This document shows, in pieces, positions 29,510 to 37,717 of a DNA stretch of 63,001 bases. Position numbers and translations under genes: made by a program. The DNA comes from Anaerolineae bacterium (GTDB lineage: Bacteria; Chloroflexota; Anaerolineae; Anaerolineales; E44-bin32). Below the pieces are notes generated by a model that was not told the origin of the DNA, did not search any database, and saw only the letters and a program-made list of their open reading frames with translations. Position 1 is the stretch's first letter. Each line of letters starts with the position of its first letter. The DNA lies in the NCBI GenBank assembly GCA_011174825.1, contig DUEZ01000039.1, positions 1 to 63,001 on the forward strand. The letters are read 5' to 3'.

Positions 29510-30493
29510 ATGACAACAAAGCGGGAGCGTCTACAAGCAACCATTGAGGGTGGGGTTGCGGATCGTCCTGCAGTTGCGCTGTGGCGTCATTTTCCGGTCG
29601 ACGATCAGGATCCTAAAGCTCTTGCAGCAGCAACGGCTGCCTTCCAACGGGATTATGATTTCGATTTCATCAAAGTCACGCCAGCTTCGTCCTTTTGTGT
29701 ACGCGATTGGGGTGTAGAAGATGAGTGGCGTGGAAGCACAGAGGGAACGCGCGAATACACTCGACGTGTGATCCAGGATCTGGAGGATTGGTGTAAGTTG
29801 AAAGATCTCGACCCCGAGTCAGGTGCATTGAAGGGACAGCTGAAGTGTCTGGAGTTGATAAAGCAGGAGGTGGGCTCAGAGGTACCGATCATCCAAACGA
29901 TCTTCAACCCATTGGCGCAGGCGAAGAACCTGGCGGGTCAAGAGCTATTGTTTGATCATCTACATCGAGAACCGGAGCTGGTGGAAGAGGGTCTTAAGGT
30001 TATTACGCAAAGTGTGCTTGCGTTTATCGATTCAGCTCAGTCACTAGCCATTGATGGCATTTTTTATGCCATTCAACATGCGAGCTACGAATTCTTTGAT
30101 CGGCAATCATACGCTCGATTTGGCGAAAGGTATGATCATGAAATTCTCGCCGTCACAGAGGGTCTTTGGTTAAACGTCCTCCACCTGCATGGAAAGTCGC
30201 TGATGTTTGACCTGGCGGCTAAGTATCCAATTCAAGTGGTTAACTGGCATGATCGAGAGACTTGGCCTGAATTGTCGGAAGGAAAAAAAAGAACGGTAGC
30301 TGCGGTTTGTGGTGGGATTGGTCGAGAAACGATGGTCCTAGGTGAACCACAGAGCATTGTGCGCGAGGCGAAAGGGGCGATCGCCTCCATGAATGGTGGG
30401 AGAGGTTTGATTCTTGGGACAGGATGTGTCGTCCCTGTGATCGCGCCACATGTGAACATCCAAGCAGCACGTGATGCAGTTGATTTCGCATAG
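29510..30493 (+). CDS. Uroporphyrinogen decarboxylase-fold protein (non-HemE)
   Basis: A URO-D superfamily TIM-barrel protein of 327 residues from the ATG at 29510, chosen for AAGGAAGGAA just upstream. It has the family architecture, including the C-terminal GRGLILGTGCVVPVIAP, but lacks the N-terminal PVWxMRQAGR of true HemE, so it is more likely one of the corrinoid methyltransferase-like or uncharacterised URO-D relatives. No corrinoid protein gene adjoins it. It lies alone between sucCD and rsmD. Confidence 0.82.
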   Translation: MTTKRERLQATIEGGVADRPAVALWRHFPVDDQDPKALAAATAAFQRDYDFDFIKVTPASSFCVRDWGVEDEWRGSTEGTREYTRRVIQDLEDWCKLKDLDPESGALKGQLKCLELIKQEVGSEVPIIQTIFNPLAQAKNLAGQELLFDHLHREPELVEEGLKVITQSVLAFIDSAQSLAIDGIFYAIQHASYEFFDRQSYARFGERYDHEILAVTEGLWLNVLHLHGKSLMFDLAAKYPIQVVNWHDRETWPELSEGKKRTVAAVCGGIGRETMVLGEPQSIVREAKGAIASMNGGRGLILGTGCVVPVIAPHVNIQAARDAVDFA

Positions 30494-30568
30494 CCACATA
30501 ATGTTGATTCCGAATATCATTTTTTGGTTGATCATGAAGAAATCTGAGGCTACACGCAGGACACTGCC

Positions 30569-31132
30569 GTGGCGAAGTTAAGAGTTATTGCAGGATCAGC
30601 AAAAGGGCGGAAATTAAGTATGGTTCCAGGTTGTGTGACGCGACCTATTGGGGATCGAGTCAAAGAATCTTTGTTTAACATCATTGGAAATGATGTAATC
30701 CATTCAAGCTGGATTGATTTATTTGCCGGCACTGGGAGTGTTGGAATCGAAGCGTTGAGTCGTGGTGCAGATTTTTCGTTGTTCATTGACACAAGTAAGA
30801 AAGCGATCGAGACTGTGATTTTCAATCTCAAACATACAAAATTAGTAGAACGCGCTGAAATTCTACGTATCGATGCATTTGATTTCTTAAGAGGGGAACA
30901 GAAACAGGACTTCGATTACATTTACATTGCACCACCTCAATATGCCAATTTATGGATCAAAGCATTAAAGGTGTTGGATGAGACCTCAAGTTGGCTTCGT
31001 GAGAGGGGATGGGCGATCGTACAAATCCATCCCAAGGAATACGAATCCCTGGATTTATTGAATATTTGTGAATTCGATCAGCGTCGATACGGAAATACCT
31101 TGTTAGTTTTTTTTGAGCTAACGGCTAGCTAG
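30569..31132 (+). CDS. rsmD: 16S rRNA m2G966 methyltransferase RsmD-like
   Basis: A 187-residue AdoMet-dependent methyltransferase with RsmD order: MAKLRVIAGSAKGRKL, RPIGDRVKESLFNII, DLFAGTGSVGIEALSRGA (AdoMet site), and the catalytic-site segment YIYIAPPQY. In canonical family members motif IV is DPPF/Y or NPPY; here the first residue is Ala, an apparent loss of the usual side chain. The gene uses a GTG start with AGGA upstream. Its third positions look AT-richer than the neighbours'. Confidence 0.85.
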   Translation: MAKLRVIAGSAKGRKLSMVPGCVTRPIGDRVKESLFNIIGNDVIHSSWIDLFAGTGSVGIEALSRGADFSLFIDTSKKAIETVIFNLKHTKLVERAEILRIDAFDFLRGEQKQDFDYIYIAPPQYANLWIKALKVLDETSSWLRERGWAIVQIHPKEYESLDLLNICEFDQRRYGNTLLVFFELTAS

Positions 31133-31238
31133 GTATCGGTCTTAACCTCACAATGGGATCTGAAATACTTGATCAGTAACTCATAATTTATACAAAGAAT
31201 TGTTTGTCAAATAAAAGCGGCGGATAATCTACAACGTT

Positions 31239-31264
31239 GTAGGGGCGGTTCGCGACCCCCCTAC
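31239..31264. repeat. Dispersed palindrome (GTAGGGGCG family), imperfect
   Basis: GTAGGGGCG faces CCCCCCTAC across a short spacer, with one mismatch in the stem. Same family as 796-826 and 7523-7550. Confidence 0.6.
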
Positions 31265-31311
31265 GTCATATGAAGAATGATTGCCTTACCTCGTTTCATA
31301 AAAGCCTAAGT

Positions 31312-31553
31312 GCTGTCTCATAAGCTATACCCATGGACAGCGAAAATACGCTACACCCCGTGATGTCATTGCGAGGAGTCCTTCGGCGGAGCCACAGGTC
31401 CCGAGCAAAGTCGAGGGGCTCAGGACCTTTAGCTCCGAGATGAGGAAATCTCCAAGCCACGAGGGGGAGATTGTTTCGACTTCGACTCGCAATGATAGGA
31501 AGAGAGGCTAAAGGCGCTACACTGCCCTGCTTGGGTGCCGCTTTTGAGACAGC
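31312..31553. mobile_element. 242-bp MITE-like element with ~22-bp terminal inverted repeats
   Basis: The left end GCTGTCTCATAAGC matches the reverse complement of the right end GCTTTTGAGACAGC at 13 of 14 positions, and about 18 of 22 when extended inward. GCTGTCTCAAAAG-type ends are common in IS families, so this is probably an IS-derived non-autonomous element. Inside it is a second nested palindrome with TCATTGCGAGGAG on the left and GACTCGCAATGA on the right. No transposase is encoded. Confidence 0.65.
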
Positions 31554-31599
31554 CCCTATGGATCTACATCATTAGCAAACGAACAATCCAAATAGTGGA

Positions 31600-32103
31600 T
31601 TATTGGGCGAAGTTGATCGAGAGCCTGCCCTCCGCGCTGTAACTGTAGACTGCGGAGAAGGGTATCATGCTCATGTAAGCATCAATCGCTTTAGGAAGGA
31701 GAAGGGGGACATCTTCGACGACCTGCGTTTGATCGATTTTTTCGAGCGAGATCCAACTGGGTTCGCCCTCGGGGCTGTTATGTATCTCACCGCTCTGGAC
31801 GTCGCCAACATAGATATAAAGACCAATACCTAATTGCTCTCCTGTATCGATATTCACTACACCGCACAGTCTTAACCGCTCAGGGTTGAGCCCGGTCTCC
31901 TCAAGAATCTCCCTTCTCGCGGCAGACAGTGGGTCTTCACCCTGCTCAATGTGACCCCCGATACCGTTGTATAAACCTCCCCAAGCGCCACGATCTTCTG
32001 GGAGTCGTAAAAGTAAGACATCACGATCACGCAACAGGAAAGAGAGGGTGCGTGGGATAAGGGAATATCGATCTGGCTGAACTCGTTGGCCTGCAAGTGA
32101 CAT
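31600..32103 (-). CDS. Nudix hydrolase
   Basis: A 167-residue pyrophosphohydrolase with a full Nudix box: GGHIEQGEDPLSAARREILE followed by ETGL, carrying the metal-binding REILEE residues. The N-terminal part RTLSFLLRDRDVLLLRLPED and the loop GLYNGIGGH suggest an 8-oxo-dGTP/NTP-type family member, though substrate prediction by eye is unreliable. The divergent SPFH operon starts 186 bases away. Confidence 0.9.
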   Translation of the reverse strand: MSLAGQRVQPDRYSLIPRTLSFLLRDRDVLLLRLPEDRGAWGGLYNGIGGHIEQGEDPLSAARREILEETGLNPERLRLCGVVNIDTGEQLGIGLYIYVGDVQSGEIHNSPEGEPSWISLEKIDQTQVVEDVPLLLPKAIDAYMSMIPFSAVYSYSAEGRLSINFAQ

Positions 32104-32219
32104 GTTATCTGCTTATAACCCTTAAAATATAAGTATTATTTCCTGCTGAGAGACCTTCCCGATTATACTCCTTCGTGTTTGACTTTCTGTAGTATGTCAG
32201 CGTTGGGTCAGCCAAACGT

Positions 32220-32248
32220 TTGCTCCTCCACCGAGGTATAGATATAAT
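32220..32248 (+). promoter_or_regulatory. Candidate sigma-70 promoter of the SPFH operon
   Basis: TATAAT at 32243-32248 with a weak -35 TTGCTC at 32220-32225 (17-base spacer), about 40 bases before the start codon at 32290. Confidence 0.45.
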
Positions 32249-32289
32249 GCTGACGAAGATTGAGATAGAATATACTATAGAAGGAGAGG

Positions 32290-32967
32290 ATGATGAGCGA
32301 TCCACTCGAGAAAAGCAACGAGGGCAGTGGCATTGTCGATAAGATCAAGAATTTCTTCTCGGGTCTTGGAGGCAGCGCTGGTCAGGGCGAGAGCCTAAGA
32401 ATGGACGATCGTATTGGAGAGACTATCAAAGAGGAGGGGAGAATGGTGAGCGATCCGCTAGGTAAAATTACAGAAGGTGAAGATCTCATCGGTAAGGTCC
32501 GCAATTTCCTGGCAGGATTTGTGGGATATGTCGATCGTGAGAATCGGCGAGAAGCGGACAAGTTGTTGCGAGAGACAATCGCTCAAAGATATGAAGAACA
32601 GTGGAACAGGATTTCCGAGTTGCAGCGCCAACTCATATCCGAAGGACAGCTTGAGCTGGTGGATGATCTAGAGGCTGCAACGATCAAATTGCGCGCTTTC
32701 GTTGATCGGGTAAAAGGTGCCTCCTATGGTTATGCAGGTTTCTTCGATGCAGTCCGCATACATAGTGACGAACTCGAAAAAGTCTATCAATATGACATTG
32801 CCTTGCTCGAGGGAGCTCAAAATATTGCGAACGCGGTGGACAACGTGGCAACCTCGTTTGGCTCAGATGGGTTACCTGCTGCGATAAGGCACTTGATAAG
32901 CTTGAGCCAAGAAGCAGTCGATGCGTATAATCGACGCGATGAGGTTATACTTACCACCGGCTCATAA
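32290..32967 (+). CDS. Unknown protein with internally duplicated N-terminus, partner of SPFH protein
   Basis: A 225-residue protein that I cannot assign. Its N-terminus repeats a unit: MSDPLEKSNEGSGIVDKIKN with FFSGLGG, then VSDPLGKITEGEDLIGKVRN with FLAGFVG about 50 residues later. The remainder is a long helical segment (YEEQWNRISELQRQLISEG onward), coiled-coil-like. The start follows AAGGAGAGG; the first or second ATG could be used. It ends on the same base as a possible upstream SPFH start and precedes that gene's ATG by 23 bases, so the two are surely co-transcribed. Confidence 0.75.
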   Translation: MMSDPLEKSNEGSGIVDKIKNFFSGLGGSAGQGESLRMDDRIGETIKEEGRMVSDPLGKITEGEDLIGKVRNFLAGFVGYVDRENRREADKLLRETIAQRYEEQWNRISELQRQLISEGQLELVDDLEAATIKLRAFVDRVKGASYGYAGFFDAVRIHSDELEKVYQYDIALLEGAQNIANAVDNVATSFGSDGLPAAIRHLISLSQEAVDAYNRRDEVILTTGS

Positions 32968-32990
32968 TGATAGAAAGAGGAGAGACAGCC

Positions 32991-34037
32991 ATGGCAAGAA
33001 TATTTGATGTTGTTGAACATGCGGATGAAATGCGTGATGAAATCGTCCACCGATTTCCTGAGACAGGCTCTGGTGATTTCCGCATCGGTAGCCAGGTGAT
33101 TGTGCGCGAAGCACAGTCAGCCGTATTCTTCCGCGACGGTAAAGCGCTCGATAGCTTTGGGCCCGGTAGGCACACGATAACAACTGCGAACATCCCCCTC
33201 CTGATTGACCTGGTCGGCAAAGCGTTCGGCGATCGTACACCGTTCACTGCGGAAGTGTACTTTGTCTCGATGCGGGAATTTGCAGATGAGAAGTGGGGTA
33301 CACCACAACCGATCCTGGTTCGGAACCCGGGGATGGGACTGGGAGTGGCTCTGCTTCAAGGATTTGGCACCTACAGTTTCCAAATCTCCGATCCACAACA
33401 ATTTGTGACTCAAATTGTGGGCGCGACGGGAGCCTATGCAACACGAGATATCCATAGCCGTCTGCGATCGATGTTGCTCTCCAAATTGCAGGATCTGTTA
33501 GGGGAGACGACCGATGCGAAGAACGTCGCCGATCTGATTGGATTGGTGGAGGAGATGGGAGCCGGCGTGCGTGCGAAGGCCCAGGATGATTTCAAGGCGA
33601 TTGGCATGACGCTTAAGTCATTCTACATTGAGAGCCTGAAACCCTCAGACAAGTCGGTCGAAGAGCTGCGTGCGATGGGTATGCTCGATATGGATACCTA
33701 CACACGCCTCCAGGCAGCTGATGCCATGCGAGATGCAGCCCAGAATCCTGCAGGCGGAGCCGGATTGACAGCGGGTATTGGGGCTGGGATGGGCATCGGT
33801 AGCGCGATACAAGACGCACTCAGACAGACGGGTGAGGGTGGGGCGGATGCACCAGCCGGGGCACCCTCAGCGGAAGGTCCTCCACCCGTGATGACTCCCT
33901 CTGAAGCCGCGGCCTATTTGAAAGTGGCAGAGGAGGATGTGATCGCTGCCATCAAGGCCGGTGATATCAAAGCCAAGAAGATCGGAAAAGCTTATCGCAT
34001 CAGCAGAGAAGCGATTGATGATTTCCTGTCCGGATGA
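32991..34037 (+). CDS. SPFH-domain protein with C-terminal excisionase/MerR-like HTH
   Basis: A 348-residue protein. Residues ~15-230 form a stomatin/prohibitin-like SPFH (YdjI-type, 'virion core protein-like') domain: FPETGSGDFRIGSQVIVREA, VFFRDGKALDSFGPGRHTIT and a helical tail FKAIGMTLKSFYIESLKPSD. A Gly/Ala-rich linker follows. The last ~55 residues (TPSEAAAYLKVAEEDVIAAI, then GDIKAKKIGKAYRISREA) match the small winged HTH of excisionase/MerR type. SPFH proteins organise membrane microdomains; coupling to an HTH of this type is unusual, although such helices can also serve protein contacts. The start is the ATG after AGGAGAG. Confidence 0.85.
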   Translation: MARIFDVVEHADEMRDEIVHRFPETGSGDFRIGSQVIVREAQSAVFFRDGKALDSFGPGRHTITTANIPLLIDLVGKAFGDRTPFTAEVYFVSMREFADEKWGTPQPILVRNPGMGLGVALLQGFGTYSFQISDPQQFVTQIVGATGAYATRDIHSRLRSMLLSKLQDLLGETTDAKNVADLIGLVEEMGAGVRAKAQDDFKAIGMTLKSFYIESLKPSDKSVEELRAMGMLDMDTYTRLQAADAMRDAAQNPAGGAGLTAGIGAGMGIGSAIQDALRQTGEGGADAPAGAPSAEGPPPVMTPSEAAAYLKVAEEDVIAAIKAGDIKAKKIGKAYRISREAIDDFLSG

Positions 34038-34062
34038 GCGCGGCAGATAATCGCATATAAAG

Positions 34063-34099
34063 AAACAGGGCGTCGAGAGATGGACCGGCGCCCTGTTTT
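34063..34099. terminator. Bidirectional terminator between SPFH gene and KAS gene
   Basis: AAACAGGGCG and CGCCCTGTTT form a 10-bp stem with a 16-base loop, with T-rich sequence on the plus-strand side and TTTCTTT on the minus side. Confidence 0.75.
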
Positions 34100-34179
34100 G
34101 ATTTTCACATAAATGAGAATTAATTCTTGAATAGCTTCAATCGATCCGACGAACGGGCAAAAATATTTGTCATCCCTAC

Positions 34180-35466
34180 TCAAATACGACCGAGAACCAG
34201 GCACGCATTCTGTCCCCCCAAACCGAAGGAATTCGAGAGAGTAATATCGACATCCACTTCGCGAGCGACATTCGGGACAAAATCCAGATCACATTCAGGA
34301 TCAGGTGTCTCCAAGTTGATCGTTGGATGGATGATGCCATCACGTATGGTCATCAAACAGACCGCAGCTTCAACAGCGCCTGTCGCTCCCATCATGTGAC
34401 CAATCATGGACTTGGTTGAACTAATAGGAACGTTGTACGCTTGGCTTCCGAAGACGGATTTTATCGCTATCGTCTCGGCAAGGTCACCAAGTGGTGTTGC
34501 GGTGCCGTGTGCGTTAATGTAGTCGATGTCTTCGACCGATACATGCGCATCCTCGAGCGCTCGACGAATCGCCAACGCTGCACCTATTCCCTCCGGATCG
34601 GGAACGATCATATGATACGCGTCGCTGGAGACACCGGAACCGAGGATTTCACCATAGATATTAGCATCACGTGCTTTTGCGTGGTCTAGACTCTCTAAGA
34701 TCATGACCGCACCGCCGATTGCGGGTACGAATCCTTCCCGGTTTTTGTCGAAAGGCTTCATCGCTTTCTCGGGCTCATCGGTGTAACTGGTCGATAACGC
34801 TCGCATTGCCGAGAAGCCGGCCATGACAGTTTCCGCGACCATGAACTCGGAAGCACCCGCGATCATAACTTCCGCTGCACCGGATTTGATCAGCGTCGCT
34901 GCATCACCGATGGCTTGGGTGCCAGCAGCGCACGCGGTGCAAACAGTGCTGTTGTAGCCTTTTAAATTATTTATTTCAGCTATCCAAAAAGATTGCATGT
35001 TTGGCCAGAAACGAAGAACCTGGAAGGGCGATAGCTTGCGTGCATCTTCAGCGAGTAGTTGCCGCGTCGCCTTTTCGCTCTCATCGACCGTGCTCGCAGC
35101 GGATGTTCCAATAATTACCCCGATTTTTTCACGATCTTCTTGATCGAGGTCAAGGCCAGAGTCTGCGATCGCCTGCTCTGTAGCGATAACGGCTACCTGG
35201 GTTGCGAATGTCATATGCCTGAGCTTTTTACGGGGGAGAAACTCACTTGGATCGAAATTCTTGATCTCGCCACCTACCTTGGTCCCGTAGCGGCTCATAT
35301 CGATGAGTGTAATCTGCACCACGCCTGATTGACCATTTATAAAAGCTTGCCAACTGTCGTGCATCGTGTTGCCGACCGGCGTGATGGCGCCTATGCCCGT
35401 GACTACGACCCTGTTTTGACCTTGAGGGTTTGTGGATCGGGATTCAGGTTTACGCTTTAGATTCAT
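34180..35466 (-). CDS. fabF: Beta-ketoacyl-ACP synthase (KAS II / FabF type)
   Basis: A condensing enzyme of the thiolase fold that elongates acyl-ACP with malonyl-ACP. From the ATG at 35466 (GAAGGAAAAA just upstream) it has ~428 residues. Catalytic residues lie in STVCTACAAGTQ (nucleophile Cys), YINAHGTATPLGD (His) and STKSMIGHMMGATG (His). NSFGLGGQNA closes the active site. A second FabF-type gene lies 1 kb away. It is not overlapped by that gene, so it may have its own promoter. Confidence 0.93.
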   Translation of the reverse strand: MNLKRKPESRSTNPQGQNRVVVTGIGAITPVGNTMHDSWQAFINGQSGVVQITLIDMSRYGTKVGGEIKNFDPSEFLPRKKLRHMTFATQVAVIATEQAIADSGLDLDQEDREKIGVIIGTSAASTVDESEKATRQLLAEDARKLSPFQVLRFWPNMQSFWIAEINNLKGYNSTVCTACAAGTQAIGDAATLIKSGAAEVMIAGASEFMVAETVMAGFSAMRALSTSYTDEPEKAMKPFDKNREGFVPAIGGAVMILESLDHAKARDANIYGEILGSGVSSDAYHMIVPDPEGIGAALAIRRALEDAHVSVEDIDYINAHGTATPLGDLAETIAIKSVFGSQAYNVPISSTKSMIGHMMGATGAVEAAVCLMTIRDGIIHPTINLETPDPECDLDFVPNVAREVDVDITLSNSFGLGGQNACLVLGRI

Positions 35467-35768
35467 TTTTTCCTTCAAGGGTAATCTCTCCACATATGTT
35501 TCGTGTACTAAGTTGGTCTCGTCCTTGCTTACGATTACAATTTCAAGATTTTATCAGGTTTCTTGGTCTTGATACTCCTTTTTTTACGCCCAATGCTGTT
35601 CTGTGATTTGATCAAATCGTTGGGGGATCACTCATGCTAGAGCTGGTATCTCATCGTCTCGAAGAGAATGGTGTAAATCAGTGTGTGCTCAATCGAATGC
35701 CCCCTGGATTGTCTCTGATCAGAGATGGGCGTTTAACCTGTGGATGATATGAGGTTCAAAGAAACGTA

Positions 35769-36455
35769 TTAGAACCCCTTTTTCTTCGCTAACACCTCCA
35801 TTTCTTCGGTTGTTAATGATTTGGCCTTGGGTAAACGACGGATCAATGATTTAAATTTTTTCGCATGGACAACATGCAAGGGGGCTCCATCTACCTTGAC
35901 GAAAGTGTCGGGATTTACAAAGACGAGAATCGGTTGGATAGAGATATCGGATATATCCGGGAGGGCTCGGTGGAGTGCCTTTTGCATCGACCGAGCTTCC
36001 GCTTCAGCATTCTTCTGCAGATCTCCTAGCGATCTTTTCCCCGATCTACGAAGCAGCTTTCGTTTCGTCCTCTGCGAGAACCATTTTTCACCAGCATAAG
36101 TAATTTCGCCATCCTCATAACGAGGGACAATGGCAAACGCACCTTCTGGAGAGAGCAGCGCATGGCTAGTACCCAATTTGTAATGATAAATCTCGTAACG
36201 GTTATCAAGACCCTTCAATGCCTCATCAATAATTTCGTCGGTGCGTGGCTTTGCTCCCCACCGGTTGTTTATTGCTAAACCTGTTTGTGAGCATACAACA
36301 CCGATGATGGACATGATCAGGAATTGATTGCTTAGCTGAGGTTCTCTGAAGGTCATAATGAACGCACCAATTAACAATCCCAGACCGAGAAAGATCATCG
36401 CCTTACTAAGGGTGTTCCAACGTTTAATCATCTTCAAATCAATGTACTGACGCAT
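35769..36455 (-). CDS. Membrane protein with NERD-like domain
   Basis: A 228-residue protein. Two TM helices lie near residues 18-34 and 43-60. The C-terminal half contains YEIYHYKLGTSHALLSPEGA, FVNPDTFVKVDG and a closing Lys-rich tail ending LAKKKGF. The arrangement resembles NERD-type (nuclease-related) domains attached to membrane segments, although the usual catalytic DxxxK elements are not clear. The ATG overlaps the preceding fabF stop by one base (TGATG), so it is co-translated with the fatty-acid genes. Function unknown. Confidence 0.7.
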   Translation of the reverse strand: MRQYIDLKMIKRWNTLSKAMIFLGLGLLIGAFIMTFREPQLSNQFLIMSIIGVVCSQTGLAINNRWGAKPRTDEIIDEALKGLDNRYEIYHYKLGTSHALLSPEGAFAIVPRYEDGEITYAGEKWFSQRTKRKLLRRSGKRSLGDLQKNAEAEARSMQKALHRALPDISDISIQPILVFVNPDTFVKVDGAPLHVVHAKKFKSLIRRLPKAKSLTTEEMEVLAKKKGF

Positions 36456-37717
36456 CAGGCCTCCATCCGCTTGAGCACAATACAGGCGTTCTGACCCCCG
36501 AGACCAAATGAGTTCGACATAGCATAGTCTAGTGCTTGTTCGCGTGCTTGATTGGGGACGTAATCGAGATCCAGCTCCGGATCAGGGTATTCATAATTGA
36601 TTGTCGGGTGGATCATGCTCCGCTCAAGTGAAAGAGCGCAGACGATGGTTTCGATGGCCCCGGAGGCGCCCATGGCATGACCGATCATGGATTTCGTGGA
36701 AGAGATCGGGATTCGGAATGCATCTTCCCCAAAAAGAATTTTAATCGCCAGCGTTTCAGCAGAATCGTTCGCAAGTGTTGAAGTACCGTGAGCGTTAATA
36801 TATGAGATTCGATTTGGAGAGATACCAGCGTCCTCGATGGCCCATCTCATGGTACGGATCGCGCCCTTTGCATCGGGATCCGGAAGGGCGATGTTATAAG
36901 CATCACTTGAGCTAGCGTATCCAACGATTTCAGCGTAAATGTGAGCTCCTCTTGATCGGGCGTGATTGAGACTTTCCAAGATAAGACATGCTGCTCCTTC
37001 CGAGAGGACGAAGCCCTCCCGTTTTGCATCAAAAGGGCGTGAAGCACGTTCAGGTTCATCATTAAAACTCGTTGGTAAAGCCCGCATTGTCGAGAAACCA
37101 GCGAATATAAAATCTTGGATTATCGCTTCCGATGACCCCGCGATAATAACGTCTGCGCGGCCGATGCGGATGGCAAGGGCGGCTTCGCCGACGGTTTGAG
37201 TCCCCGTTGCACAAGCTGTTGCGATCGTACTGTTGGGGCCTAATGCGTTGAATTCACTTGTCACATGAAATGCTGACATATTGGGTAGCGCCGAAGGAAG
37301 TACAAATGGATTAACCCGTGACAAACCCTTAGTTTGGAAGATCTGTAGTCCATCAACAGCACGCTCAATGCCACCTATAGCTGTTCCAAAGTAAACACCC
37401 ACGCGCTCAGGTTTAGGAAATGGAATAATTAACTTAGAGTCCTCCATGGCTATCTTCGCAGCTGCGAACATGATCTGCGAAGCACGGGACATCCTGCGGG
37501 CATGCTTGGCCTGTAGATAATCAGTCGGATCGAAATCTGGTATCTCGCCTGCAATCTGGCATGGCAGGTCACTGTGATCGAACTGAGTGATCCGGCGTAC
37601 TCCTGATTTCCCAGTCAACAGCGCATCCCAAAAGATCTCAAGGTCGTTACTTAGTGGCGTGATGACCCCAAGACCGGTGATGACAACACGGTTGTTTTGA
37701 ACTGTTGAGGGGCTCAC
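36455..37717 (-). CDS. fabF: Beta-ketoacyl-ACP synthase (KAS II / FabF type), second copy
   Basis: A 420-residue condensing enzyme. Catalytic positions are ATACATGTQ (Cys), YINAHGTSTLANDS (His) and STKSMIGHAMGASG (His). It follows plsX with a 4-base overlap, forming a plsX-fabF-membrane protein operon. It has diverged substantially from the copy at 34180-35466, so both may be specialised for different chain lengths or acyl types. The full fab set (fabD, fabG, fabH) is not in this window. Confidence 0.93.
   Translation of the reverse strand: MSPSTVQNNRVVITGLGVITPLSNDLEIFWDALLTGKSGVRRITQFDHSDLPCQIAGEIPDFDPTDYLQAKHARRMSRASQIMFAAAKIAMEDSKLIIPFPKPERVGVYFGTAIGGIERAVDGLQIFQTKGLSRVNPFVLPSALPNMSAFHVTSEFNALGPNSTIATACATGTQTVGEAALAIRIGRADVIIAGSSEAIIQDFIFAGFSTMRALPTSFNDEPERASRPFDAKREGFVLSEGAACLILESLNHARSRGAHIYAEIVGYASSSDAYNIALPDPDAKGAIRTMRWAIEDAGISPNRISYINAHGTSTLANDSAETLAIKILFGEDAFRIPISSTKSMIGHAMGASGAIETIVCALSLERSMIHPTINYEYPDPELDLDYVPNQAREQALDYAMSNSFGLGGQNACIVLKRMEA

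Larger units (their letters stand above)
31133..31599. other. Repeat-rich intergenic region
   Basis: Holds a GTAGGGG palindrome and a MITE-like element (listed separately). No credible gene was seen in any frame. Confidence 0.6.
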
